Source of the DNA: Candidatus Pelagibacter sp. FZCC0015
GTDB taxonomy: Bacteria > Pseudomonadota > Alphaproteobacteria > Pelagibacterales > Pelagibacteraceae
NCBI RefSeq assembly: GCF_007833635.1
Contig: NZ_CP031125.1
Coordinates: 744,001-808,000, forward strand
Length of the DNA stretch: 64,000 bases
Direction of reading: 5' to 3'
Under the pieces are notes generated by a model, which did no database searches, was not told the DNA's origin, and saw only the letters and a program-made list of their open reading frames with translations. The position numbers and the translations under genes are program-made. This document shows, piece by piece, positions 20,402-28,695 of the stretch. Every line of letters starts with the position of its first letter. Within the stretch, counting starts at the first letter, position 1.

Positions 20402-20980
20402 TTATATCAGTTTTTCTAGAGCTTTTTTTAAATTTTTATAATTTAGAGTTTTTTCAAATTTTTCGTTGTTAATAATAATCGTAGGAGTTGCGTTCACTTT
20501 GAAGTTCTTTGCTCCATCGATTCGATCGTTTAATACAAAATCTTCAATTTCCTTATTGTTTATACAAGTATCAAAATCAATACTAAATCCCTCACTTTTT
20601 AAAAATTTTTGTAGATTTTTATTTGCCTCCTGGATTGAACTTCCCTTTACCCATTTTTCTTGATTAGCATATAAACTTTCAAGGATATCTGAATTTCCAT
20701 CATTTTTACACTGAGAAACTTTAGATGCATTAAAGGCCGCTATGTCTAATGGAAAATGTCTAAATTCTATTTTAGCGAGTCCAGTATCAAGATACTCCTC
20801 CTTTAATTGAGGATAAACATTTTTATGAAAATTAGCACAATGACTACAAGTTAATGATTCAAAAGCTATAATAGTTATTTTTGCATCTTTGTTCCCAACA
20901 GATATTCTTTTAATTTCCTCAGCTTGTACATTTAAGACTGTAGTAAAAAATATTAATATTAAGAATATAATTTTTTTCAT
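20402..20980 (-). CDS. DsbA-family thiol-disulfide oxidoreductase, exported
   Basis: The 192-residue protein has a signal peptide (about 1-20, cleaved after VQA) and a thioredoxin-fold domain with the active site ESLTCSHCANFH (CSHC at about 49-52) and the cis-proline loop NATPTIIIN (about 164-172). It probably oxidises or isomerises disulfides in the periplasm. Two further Cys (about 102 and 143) lie in the helical insert, as in other alphaproteobacterial members. It is linked by a four-base overlap to the DUF721 gene and lies eight bases in front of smc. Confidence 0.9.
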   Translation of the reverse strand: MKKIIFLILIFFTTVLNVQAEEIKRISVGNKDAKITIIAFESLTCSHCANFHKNVYPQLKEEYLDTGLAKIEFRHFPLDIAAFNASKVSQCKNDGNSDILESLYANQEKWVKGSSIQEANKNLQKFLKSEGFSIDFDTCINNKEIEDFVLNDRIDGAKNFKVNATPTIIINNEKFEKTLNYKNLKKALEKLI

Positions 20981-21465
20981 TTCTCTCTAAAAACTCTAGT
21001 TAACTCTGTTAATGATTTTTTAATCTTTTCGTTTTTAACACCTTTAATCTTATCTTGATATTTGCTAATTGCCACATTTTTAAATTTTGTTTCACTTGAG
21101 CCCTTCATTTCATGTTCTTCATCAAAACTTATAAATTTAAGCTTTTCAACAACAGAATATCCAAAAAAAATATTCATTTTATCCAAAATATCTTTTTTCG
21201 AATATTCTACGTCAACTTCATGTCCTCGCTTGACCATAACTACTAAGGTGCTAACACCAAATTTATTTGAATTTTTAAATGTTTTTGGATAGCAAATTTT
21301 AAATAATTCGCTTCCAACTAAATATTTCCAATTGCTCAGTGTTTCTGAATATACATGACCTTTTTTATTTATTATTTTTTTGACATTTTTTGGCAAAGTG
21401 TCTTTGAAAGATCTTAATCCTTGAATGCTAGCGTTTCTCTGCTTAGTATTATTTTTTGATTGCAT
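20977..21465 (-). CDS. DUF721 (DciA-like) protein
   Basis: The 162-residue protein has the DUF721 pattern: a tryptophan-containing helix WKYLVGSELFKICYPKTF (about 47-64), a strand LVVMVKRGHEVDVEYSK and a following helix. Some DUF721 proteins (DciA) load the replicative helicase DnaB where DnaC is absent. Whether this short alphaproteobacterial form does so is not certain. It is encoded at the head of the dsbA-smc-atp run, and its ATG abuts the mutY ATG head to head. Confidence 0.8.
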   Translation of the reverse strand: MQSKNNTKQRNASIQGLRSFKDTLPKNVKKIINKKGHVYSETLSNWKYLVGSELFKICYPKTFKNSNKFGVSTLVVMVKRGHEVDVEYSKKDILDKMNIFFGYSVVEKLKFISFDEEHEMKGSSETKFKNVAISKYQDKIKGVKNEKIKKSLTELTRVFREK

Positions 21466-22452
21466 ATGAAAGATCCAATAATAACAAATAATATTCTTAA
21501 TTGGTACGATTTAAATAAAAGATCTTTACCATGGAGAAAGAATGTTTCTCAAACAAAAAAGCAATATTATACTTTAGTAAGTGAATTTATGTTGCAGCAA
21601 ACCCAGGTTGCAACAGTAATACCTTACTTTAACAGATTTATAAAAAATATTCCCACAATAGAAAAATTATCTAAATATGATGATAGTAAATTAATTAAAC
21701 TTTGGGAGGGTCTTGGATACTATTCAAGAGTAAGAAATTTAAAAAAAACCGCTCAAATAGTTGTTAAAAATTTTAATAAAAAAATACCTAGAAATTTTTT
21801 AGATTTAAAGTCTCTTCCGGGAATTGGAGATTATACAGCAAGTGCAATTTCTGCAATTGCATTCAATGAACCAATAATCCCTCTAGATGGCAATATTGAA
21901 AGAGTACTAAAGAGATACTTGCTTTTAAAAAAACAAGATCAAATAAAAAAAGAAAATTTACACGAGAAGAAAAAAATTTTTGGAACATCTATCAAAAGGT
22001 CTAGTGATTATGCTCAAGCTTTAATGGAATTAGGAGCACTAATTTGTAAACCTGTTAGTCCTAATTGTAAGAACTGTCCATTAGTAAAAAAATGTAAATC
22101 ATTTAAAAATAAAAATTTTGATTTAGTAAAATTTAAAAAAAAAGATAAGGAAACTTTTTACAAGCTAAATGTTTATAAAAAAAATAATCATTATTTATTA
22201 ATCAAAAATAATAAATTTAATTTTTTGAAAAATTTTAATATCTTCCCGATGGAGGAAGTAAATAATCCTAAAAATTTTGATAAAGATTTGAATTTTAAAA
22301 TGTCTAATATGAGTATGAATATTAAAATTGAATTTAAAAATAAATATAATTTAAATAAAAATAATTATTGGATTGATCCAACAAAGCTTCAAAATTATAC
22401 ACTGCCAACATTTACAAAAAAGATAGTTAAATTTTTAGAAAGTCATAAATGA
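21466..22452 (+). CDS. mutY: Adenine DNA glycosylase MutY
   Basis: MutY removes adenine mispaired with 8-oxoguanine. I start it at the ATG at 21466 (MKDPIITNN), not the TTG two codons upstream. The helix-hairpin-helix and catalytic Asp are in LPGIGDYTASAI and PLDGNIERVLKR. The iron-sulfur loop has four Cys in a C-x6-C-x2-C-x5-C pattern (CKPVSPNCKNCPLVKKC, about 199-215). The C-terminal MutT-like recognition domain (about 225-328) is present but weakly conserved, with many Asn/Lys residues, as is common in AT-rich genomes. Its stop overlaps the next gene by four bases. Confidence 0.95.
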   Translation: MKDPIITNNILNWYDLNKRSLPWRKNVSQTKKQYYTLVSEFMLQQTQVATVIPYFNRFIKNIPTIEKLSKYDDSKLIKLWEGLGYYSRVRNLKKTAQIVVKNFNKKIPRNFLDLKSLPGIGDYTASAISAIAFNEPIIPLDGNIERVLKRYLLLKKQDQIKKENLHEKKKIFGTSIKRSSDYAQALMELGALICKPVSPNCKNCPLVKKCKSFKNKNFDLVKFKKKDKETFYKLNVYKKNNHYLLIKNNKFNFLKNFNIFPMEEVNNPKNFDKDLNFKMSNMSMNIKIEFKNKYNLNKNNYWIDPTKLQNYTLPTFTKKIVKFLESHK

Positions 22453-23591
22453 AAAAAATTGCAATAATTGGCGCTGGAATTTCTGGTTTGTATATTGCCA
22501 ATTTATTCAAAGATCATAAGGATTATCAGGTTACGATTTATGAAAAAAGGAATTCCATAGAAATGCAAGATAGCTATGGAATTCAGTTGTCGGTAAATAG
22601 TGTAAAGCTTTTAAATAAAATAGGCTTCACTTCTTTTACTGAAGAAGAAAAATTTAATCCAAAAAAAATTGATTTTTATGAAATTAAAAATTCAAAAAAA
22701 ATTTGTGACTTAGACATTTCAAAATTTAATTATGAAAATTGTAAATACACAACATTGAAAAGATCAAAATTGCTTCAATTTTTAAAAAAAAAAATAAATG
22801 AAGATATAATTAAATATAACCACAGTATTGAACAGATTGTTTACGATAAAGATTCAATAAAATTAATATTTGATAAAAAAAAAATAACTTGTGATTACTT
22901 AATTATTTCAGACGGTGTGTTTTCTAAAGGTAAGTTATTAATTTCAAACAATAAATCAAAACCAATTTACAATGATACAATTGCTATTAGAGGAACTATA
23001 TCAAGAGAAAATTTTCAAAATTTAAATGAAGAAAATATTTCTTTGTTCTTAGGACCGAATTTTCATTATGTTGTTTATCCAATTAATAATGATAAATATT
23101 TAAATTTTATTGGCATTTTAAAACATAAATTAAATTCAAATGAGCAAGAGAACTATAATCTTTTTACCGAGAGTTCTTTTATAAGAAATATTAAATTTAA
23201 ATTATCCAAAAAAGTTTCTCAAAGTTTTTTGGAAAATCTTCAAAATATTAAATTATTTCCAATATTTGTAAGTAAAAATTTATATAATCCTCCAAAAAAT
23301 ATATTCCTTGTAGGAGATGCATTTTTTGCTTTTTCACCTTCATTTGCACAGGGAGCTTCCCAATCAATAGAGGGGGCTAGTGAATTATATGAATGTTTAA
23401 TAAATAATAATAATTTTTATAATATCAGATTAAAGAGAACAAAAATGATTAATAGTAGATCTAATTTCAATCAATTTGCCTTCCATTTATCAAATCCAAT
23501 TATGATCATATTTAGAAATATTTTTTTAAAACTTTTAACTAAAAATAAAAAATTTTTAGAAAGTTATTTGGGTAAAATTTATAAAAGTTAA
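22449..23591 (+). CDS. FAD-dependent monooxygenase, salicylate hydroxylase/UbiH-like
   Basis: The 380-residue protein has the group A flavoprotein monooxygenase fold: the N-terminal Rossmann motif IIGAGISGLYIANLF (about 5-19), the middle motif CDYLIISDGVFSKG (DG motif, about 149-162) and the C-terminal FAD motif FLVGDAFFAFSPSFAQGAS (about 285-303). Such enzymes hydroxylate aromatic rings with NAD(P)H and oxygen. Ubiquinone ring hydroxylation is one possibility, since these bacteria need ubiquinone, but the GD motif resembles salicylate hydroxylase-like members as much. The substrate is unknown. It follows mutY with an ATGA overlap and ends in a TTAA shared with the ccrM stop. Confidence 0.8.
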   Translation: MKKIAIIGAGISGLYIANLFKDHKDYQVTIYEKRNSIEMQDSYGIQLSVNSVKLLNKIGFTSFTEEEKFNPKKIDFYEIKNSKKICDLDISKFNYENCKYTTLKRSKLLQFLKKKINEDIIKYNHSIEQIVYDKDSIKLIFDKKKITCDYLIISDGVFSKGKLLISNNKSKPIYNDTIAIRGTISRENFQNLNEENISLFLGPNFHYVVYPINNDKYLNFIGILKHKLNSNEQENYNLFTESSFIRNIKFKLSKKVSQSFLENLQNIKLFPIFVSKNLYNPPKNIFLVGDAFFAFSPSFAQGASQSIEGASELYECLINNNNFYNIRLKRTKMINSRSNFNQFAFHLSNPIMIIFRNIFLKLLTKNKKFLESYLGKIYKS

Positions 23592-24658
23592 TTTTTAGAA
23601 ATTAATCTTTGTCTTAGATAGTCAATAGGATAAGTTCGTCCATTTATATCACAGTGCCAAAAAGTCCATCCATTGCAACTTTCAGCTCCTAAAATAGTAG
23701 CCGCAACTTTGTGTATAGAACCCTCTGCTTGATTATGTTTTATACTACCATCAGCCATAATTCTGGCTGTTATTTTTTTCTTATTATCAAAAATATTAGT
23801 TCCAGGTTTAATTATGCCAAGCTCGACTAACGAACCAAAAGGAATTCTTGGTTTTGATCTATTATTTTTTAGTGTATCTAATAAATCGTCTTCAATAGGC
23901 TTTGCAGTTTTTATGCGTTGCTCAGCAGCTTTAAAATAATTTTTTTCTTTTTCTATTCCAAAATAATTTCTCCCTAGTTTTTTTGCTACTGTAGCTGTTG
24001 TTCCTGATCCTAAAAAAGGATCAAGTATGAGGTCATTTTTATTTGATGTAGCTAGTAAAATTCTATGTAAAAGTGCTTCTGGTTTTTGTGTGGAGTGAAT
24101 TTTTTTTCCATCCTTTTTGAGTCTTTCAGATCCATTGCATATTGGAAGATCCCAATTAGATCTCATTTGAAGATCATCATTTAAACATTTTAAAGATTGA
24201 TAATTAAATGTGTATTTTGATTTCTCACTTTTAGAAGCCCATATTAAAGTTTCATGAGCGTTAGTAAAACGTGTGCCTCTAAAGTTTGGCATTGGATTAT
24301 TTTTATTCCAAATAACATCATTTAAAATCCAGAAACCTAGATTTTGTATTGCTGTGCCAACTCTAAAAATATTATGGTAGCTTCCTATAACCCAAATAGC
24401 TCCATCTTTTTTTAAAATTCTTTTACATTCACTAAGCCACTCATAGGTAAAATCATCATATTTTTTAAAATTTTCAAATTGATCCCACTTATCATTTACC
24501 GCACTAACCTTTGATCTATCTGGTCTAGTTAATTCACTTTTTAATTGCAAGTTGTAAGGAGGATCAGCAAAAATTAAATCAAAAGTTTCACGTGGAATTT
24601 TTTTTAATTCTTCGAGACTATCTCCATTAATTATTTTATTTTTGAAATCAGTTTTCAT
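23588..24658 (-). CDS. ccrM: CcrM-type adenine-N6 DNA methyltransferase (GANTC)
   Basis: The 356-residue protein is a beta-class N6-adenine methyltransferase, with the catalytic DPPY motif at residues 32-35 and the SAM-binding FLGSGTTATVAKKLG at about 218-232. It also has the C-terminal domain specific to CcrM (about 270-356, containing RIMADGSIKHNQAEGSIHKV and ESCNGWTFWH) that is needed for recognition of GANTC. In Caulobacter and relatives CcrM methylates GANTC sites late in the cell cycle. There is no partner restriction endonuclease next to it, which fits a solitary regulatory methyltransferase. The upstream region contains three GANTC sites (see the promoter entry). Confidence 0.95.
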   Translation of the reverse strand: MKTDFKNKIINGDSLEELKKIPRETFDLIFADPPYNLQLKSELTRPDRSKVSAVNDKWDQFENFKKYDDFTYEWLSECKRILKKDGAIWVIGSYHNIFRVGTAIQNLGFWILNDVIWNKNNPMPNFRGTRFTNAHETLIWASKSEKSKYTFNYQSLKCLNDDLQMRSNWDLPICNGSERLKKDGKKIHSTQKPEALLHRILLATSNKNDLILDPFLGSGTTATVAKKLGRNYFGIEKEKNYFKAAEQRIKTAKPIEDDLLDTLKNNRSKPRIPFGSLVELGIIKPGTNIFDNKKKITARIMADGSIKHNQAEGSIHKVAATILGAESCNGWTFWHCDINGRTYPIDYLRQRLISKN

Positions 24659-24670
24659 TTGTAAAAATTA

Positions 24671-24723
24671 ATTAGACTCCAAATGGATTCTTCGGTCAAC
24701 CTGAGATTGAAAAATTTAGATTC
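24671..24723 (-). promoter_or_regulatory. Predicted ccrM promoter with three GANTC sites
   Basis: On the minus strand there is TTGACC (24699-24694), a 17-base spacer and TCTAAT (24676-24671), a good sigma-70-type pair placed 13 bases before the ccrM ATG. GANTC sites lie at 24675-24679 (overlapping the -10 box), 24686-24690 (in the spacer) and 24719-24723 (about 20 bases upstream of the -35 box). The 104-base gap between rnhB and ccrM holds nothing else. This would let the methyltransferase sense the methylation state of its own promoter. The sites are seen; the control is inferred. Confidence 0.6.
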
Positions 24724-24762
24724 GATTAGTGTTTCAAAATTAGAAAGTAACTAGATGTAGTG

Positions 24763-25323
24763 TTAATTTATTTTAGATATAGGTGAAAAAGTTTTTCTAT
24801 GATGTTTAGTAATACCTAATTTTTTCAAAGCTTTTAAGTGCTGTTTTGTTCCGTACCCAAAGTTTTTATCCCAATCATAGCCTTTATTTTTTTTTGATAA
24901 AGTGGTTATAAACTTATCTCTTGATACTTTTGCAATTATAGAAGCTGCCGAAATAGAGGGGATTTTTTTATCTCCTTTAATAACTGATTTTAAATTATAA
25001 TTTTTTAACTCTGGAGTTTTGTTTCCATCTATCAGAACGTGTGTTGGTTTTCTCTTAAGTTTTTTGATGGCTCTTTTCATAGCCAGTAAACTTGCTTGAA
25101 GTATATTCAGCTTTTCTATTTCTTTGACAGAAGCTTTGCCTATGGACCAAGTAGAATTTTTTTTTATATATGTACACAGATACTCTCTATCTTTTTTACT
25201 TAATGATTTTGAATCTTTTAATAACTTTTGATTAATTGATTTTTTTAAAATTACTGCTGAAGCATACACAGGTCCAATTAAACTTCCTCTACCAACTTCA
25301 TCAACCCCTGCAATTATCTTCAT
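24763..25323 (-). CDS. rnhB: Ribonuclease HII
   Basis: RNase HII removes single ribonucleotides from DNA and cleaves RNA-DNA hybrids. I use the ATG at 25323, which overlaps the upstream stop as TGATG, rather than a TTG one codon before. The 186-residue protein has the family acidic residues in GVDEVGRGSL (Asp and Glu, about 6-15) and VLIDGNK (about 96-102), and the C-terminal GYGTKQHLKAL loop. All features are normal. Confidence 0.95.
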   Translation of the reverse strand: MKIIAGVDEVGRGSLIGPVYASAVILKKSINQKLLKDSKSLSKKDREYLCTYIKKNSTWSIGKASVKEIEKLNILQASLLAMKRAIKKLKRKPTHVLIDGNKTPELKNYNLKSVIKGDKKIPSISAASIIAKVSRDKFITTLSKKNKGYDWDKNFGYGTKQHLKALKKLGITKHHRKTFSPISKIN

Positions 25324-26042
25324 CAAATTTTTAACTTCAGGTCTTTAATCTTATCTCTAATTTTCTTTAAATCTTCCCATGAGTATTTTTTATTTTCTGG
25401 AAAACGGATGAGATAAGATGGATTAAAAGTTATCATTAAAGGGAATGTTTTGTTTTTTAATATCACTTCCTTCCAATGTCCTCTTTCAGCAGTGATTTTT
25501 TCGCTTATTCCTGTTATAGCCTCCATTGCTGAACTACCCATTAAAACGATAATCTTTGGGTTTATAATTGATATATGCTCTTTTAAAAATACCGAGTACC
25601 TTTTAATCTCGGTTGAGGTTGGTTTTCTATCATCAGGTAGTCTAAAATTGATTGCATAACTTGTATAAATATTTTGCCTCTTAATATTGATGGCTATGAG
25701 CATTTTGTTAAGAAGTTCGCCAACTTCACCTCTAAATGGGACACCCAACTTTTCTTCTTCAGCCCCAGGAGCCTCTCCAATTAACATTAAAGGGCTATTT
25801 ATATTTCCCTCACCTAAAATAATTTTGTTTGAATTTTCTTTCAATTTACAATTTTCAATTGAATTTATTTGATCTTTTAAATTTTTTAGTAATTCTTCTT
25901 TATTAGTTTGCAGAGTGCCATTTTTCGTTTCTAAAATATTAAATCTATTTATTGGCTTATCAGCGAATATAAATTTTGGCTCAATAGTATTAATTAGTTC
26001 TTGGTTTAATTTGGTATTTTGATTTATCACTTTTTTAGTCAT
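25323..26042 (-). CDS. Uracil-DNA glycosylase, family 4-like, without iron-sulfur cysteines
   Basis: The 239-residue protein has motif A of family 4 UDGs, GEAPGAEEEKLGVPFRG (about 88-104), and a motif B-like TFNPSYLIRFP near the C-terminus. Two deviations stand out. The four Cys that hold the iron-sulfur cluster in the classical enzymes are not present in the usual positions. The normal motif B histidine (HPxxL) is replaced by asparagine (NPSYL). From memory, alphaproteobacterial relatives also lack the Cys but keep the His. It probably removes uracil from DNA, but activity is less certain than for a canonical member. Confidence 0.78.
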   Translation of the reverse strand: MTKKVINQNTKLNQELINTIEPKFIFADKPINRFNILETKNGTLQTNKEELLKNLKDQINSIENCKLKENSNKIILGEGNINSPLMLIGEAPGAEEEKLGVPFRGEVGELLNKMLIAINIKRQNIYTSYAINFRLPDDRKPTSTEIKRYSVFLKEHISIINPKIIVLMGSSAMEAITGISEKITAERGHWKEVILKNKTFPLMITFNPSYLIRFPENKKYSWEDLKKIRDKIKDLKLKI

Positions 26043-26053
26043 AGTATGGTTAC

Positions 26054-27739
26054 ATGTTCCTAAAATTTCTAAAATTAGTACTATTAATATTTATATCTTA
26101 TCAGACACCTTTGTATTCTAAAAGTGCTACTTTTAATGATTTCAACTCAAGAGATTTGTCAAATTATTTTTCTGGAATTGTTGCATTTGAAAATCGAGAT
26201 AATTCTGAAGCTTTAAAATTTTTTAACTTAACCAAGGTATTAATTAACAAACATGACAGTTATTTAAAAAGATATGTTAACTCTTTAGTTTTAGATAACA
26301 AAGTACCTCAAGCAATTAATGTATTAAATAACAATGCAAACAAATCTAATTCAGATTTTTATGATGCGTATATAATTTTATTAATTGACAGTTTAAAAAA
26401 AAATAACTTTAAAAAGGCTGACGAATATTTAACACAAAGTTTAAAATTTCAAGATGAAGATAGAATAAACCTAGTTATATTTGAAACTCTAAAACAGTAT
26501 ATTTATACATTTAAAAATAAAAAAATATTAGATAACAAAAAAAATTTTGGAAACTTGTCTCTTATAGCCGAGACATTCCAAAGATGTTATATTGAAGATA
26601 AAAGAACTTCGTCATTTTTTCTTAATTTAATAAATAATCAACAAGGTGATTATTCAAGATACATTTTCTTTTATCTTAATTATTTAATTGATAACAATAA
26701 ATTAAATGAAGCAAGATTAGTAGTTAAACAAATTGATTATATAAATTCAACACTTTTACTCTCACAAAGCAAAAGTTGGGTAGACAAAGAAAAATTCGAT
26801 GATTTTGGAAAAATTTTTTCATGCAAAGATCATAATGATCTTGTAAGTGAGTTTTTATTTTTAATCTCTAATCTTTATTCTTCTCAGGATAATTTTGAGA
26901 AATCAAATTTTTACTTAAATTTGTCAAACTATTTGAATCCCAAGTTTGAATTTAATTTGTCATTGGTTGCAGAAAATTTTTATCTCAATGATGAATTTGA
27001 TAAAGTACAAAGGATCTTAAAAAACTTTAAAAAAGAAGATGAATTTTATTATTGGTTTAGATTAAAAAAAGAAGCTCAAATAATAATTCAACAGCAGGAT
27101 TATGAAAATGGAATTAAATACATAGACTCAAAATTTAATAAAATTGAAAATCCAAATATAAAAATGATTTTTGATTTAGCCAATTTTTATAAAAATTCTA
27201 AAAATTATGAAAAGGCAATAGATCGTTATACAGAAATTATTTTAACACTGGATGACAATTCACTTATCAAATCAGATGTATTGTATCGTAGAGGTGGTAG
27301 TTATGAAAGAATGGGCAATTATGAAAGGTCAGATGAAGATTTATTGCATGCGCTTAAAATTGATCCTAGTGATGCATATATTTTAAATTACCTTGCTTAC
27401 TCTTGGTTAGAGCGTGATTATAAAATTAATGAAGCAATGGATATGTTGAAAACAGCATATGATTTAAAAAGTAATGATCCATATATTATTGATTCAATTG
27501 GATGGGCTTATTTTTTAATAGAGGACTATGTAGAAGCAGAAAAGTATTTAAAAAGAGCTGTAGAATTAATGCCAGATGACCCAATTGTGAATGATCATTA
27601 TGGAGACATTTTATGGAAATTAAATCGAAAAATTCAAGCAAGATATTTTTGGAACAACGTATTAACTTTTGATGACACCGAGGACGATATGAGAGAAAAA
27701 ATCAATATTAAAGTAATTGAGGGTCTTAAAAATTCCTAA
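26054..27739 (+). CDS. TPR-repeat protein, exported, function unknown
   Basis: The 561-residue protein begins with a hydrophobic segment (about 1-22) that looks like a signal peptide, ending near LYSKSATF. It is built mostly of helical hairpins; the C-terminal half has clear tetratricopeptide repeats (about 370-520), with runs such as YRRGGSYERMGNYERSDED and YFLIEDYVEAEKYLKRAVE. Alphaproteobacteria have a similar TPR protein just before ispE. It is likely periplasmic or membrane-bound and may act as a scaffold. The partner is unknown. It stops one base before the ispE ATG. Confidence 0.75.
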   Translation: MFLKFLKLVLLIFISYQTPLYSKSATFNDFNSRDLSNYFSGIVAFENRDNSEALKFFNLTKVLINKHDSYLKRYVNSLVLDNKVPQAINVLNNNANKSNSDFYDAYIILLIDSLKKNNFKKADEYLTQSLKFQDEDRINLVIFETLKQYIYTFKNKKILDNKKNFGNLSLIAETFQRCYIEDKRTSSFFLNLINNQQGDYSRYIFFYLNYLIDNNKLNEARLVVKQIDYINSTLLLSQSKSWVDKEKFDDFGKIFSCKDHNDLVSEFLFLISNLYSSQDNFEKSNFYLNLSNYLNPKFEFNLSLVAENFYLNDEFDKVQRILKNFKKEDEFYYWFRLKKEAQIIIQQQDYENGIKYIDSKFNKIENPNIKMIFDLANFYKNSKNYEKAIDRYTEIILTLDDNSLIKSDVLYRRGGSYERMGNYERSDEDLLHALKIDPSDAYILNYLAYSWLERDYKINEAMDMLKTAYDLKSNDPYIIDSIGWAYFLIEDYVEAEKYLKRAVELMPDDPIVNDHYGDILWKLNRKIQARYFWNNVLTFDDTEDDMREKINIKVIEGLKNS

Positions 27740-28585
27740 ATGAAAATTAATAAAATTAAATCTAATGCAAAGTTAAATTTAGCACTAAATATCACCGGAA
27801 GAAAAAAGGTTTTACATAAAATTGAAAGTATAATTGGTTTCATAGATTTACATGATGTTATTTCGATAAATCAACATAATGGAAAAAAACACCACATTTC
27901 TTTTTATGGAAAGTTTTCTAAAAATATTGGAAAAAAAAATACTGTTCAAAGATTATTTCAGATACTAGATAAAGAAAATTTATTAAAAAATAAAAAATTC
28001 AAAGTTAAAATTAAAAAATTAATCCCTCAAGAAGCTGGGTTGGGTGGGGGATCGATGAACGCAGCTAGTGTGTTTAATTATCTGGTTAAAAAAAAAATTA
28101 TTAATCCTAATCATCAAAAAACTCGAAGTATCTGTGACTGGGTTGGTTCTGATGTTATTCTGGGAACCATTTCATCCAGCTGTGTGTTGTCATCAAGTGG
28201 TAGAATAAAAAAGATTTATAATACTCCAAAATATTATTCCACTTTAGTAAAACCTGATTTTGGGTGCTCAACTAAAAAAATATACTCAGCTGTTCGAAAG
28301 TTTACAAAATCAAAATATAACAAACCTAAAAAAAACATGTTTGGAGTAAAATATTTGATTGATCAACAAAATGCCCTTGAAACAATAGCACTCAAAAAAT
28401 ATCCAAAACTTAAAAAAATAAAGTTGTTCTTAGAAAGTATAAATAATCCATTATTTGTAAGAATGACTGGTTCAGGATCAACAATTGTTGCCTATTATAA
28501 TTCATTAAAGAGTTGTAAATTGGCAAAAGCTAAATTTAAAAGAAAATATAAAAATTATTGGTGTGTTACAGCAAAAACTATATGA
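27740..28585 (+). CDS. ispE: 4-diphosphocytidyl-2-C-methyl-D-erythritol kinase
   Basis: IspE phosphorylates CDP-methylerythritol in the MEP isoprenoid pathway. The 281-residue protein has the GHMP-kinase features: the N-terminal KSNAKLNLALNITG (about 7-20) with the catalytic Lys, the ATP loop PQEAGLGGGSMNAAS (about 95-109) and the C-terminal RMTGSGSTIVAYY (about 240-252). The sequence is lysine-rich, as elsewhere in this genome. With ispH in the same window, two steps of the pathway that feeds carotenoid and retinal synthesis are present. Confidence 0.93.
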   Translation: MKINKIKSNAKLNLALNITGRKKVLHKIESIIGFIDLHDVISINQHNGKKHHISFYGKFSKNIGKKNTVQRLFQILDKENLLKNKKFKVKIKKLIPQEAGLGGGSMNAASVFNYLVKKKIINPNHQKTRSICDWVGSDVILGTISSSCVLSSSGRIKKIYNTPKYYSTLVKPDFGCSTKKIYSAVRKFTKSKYNKPKKNMFGVKYLIDQQNALETIALKKYPKLKKIKLFLESINNPLFVRMTGSGSTIVAYYNSLKSCKLAKAKFKRKYKNYWCVTAKTI

Positions 28586-28594
28586 ATTTTATAT
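28566..28594 (+). promoter_or_regulatory. Possible promoter for tRNA-Gln
   Basis: TTACAG (28566-28571) and TTATAT (28589-28594) are separated by 17 bases and lie 25 bases before the tRNA. The -35 half lies inside the end of ispE. Both boxes differ from consensus at two positions or fewer. The AT-rich setting makes chance matches common. Confidence 0.35.
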
Positions 28595-28618
28595 TTTTAT
28601 GTTATAGGAAGCTAGTAT

Positions 28619-28692
28619 TGGGGCGTAGCCAAGCGGTAAGGCACGGGTTTTTGGTACCTGCATCCTAGGTTCGAATCCTAGCGCCCCAGCCA
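28619..28692 (+). tRNA. tRNA-Gln (anticodon TTG)
   Basis: A full cloverleaf can be drawn: acceptor TGGGGCG with CGCCCCA, D-stem GCC/GGC, anticodon stem CGGGT with ACCTG (one G-T pair), loop TTTTGGT with anticodon TTG, and T-arm CTAGG-TTCGAAT-CCTAG. Discriminator G and an encoded CCA follow (28690-28692). A U1-A72 first pair is normal for tRNA-Gln. The next gene, a CCA-adding enzyme, starts only three bases after the CCA. Confidence 0.97.
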
Positions 28693-28695
28693 TTT

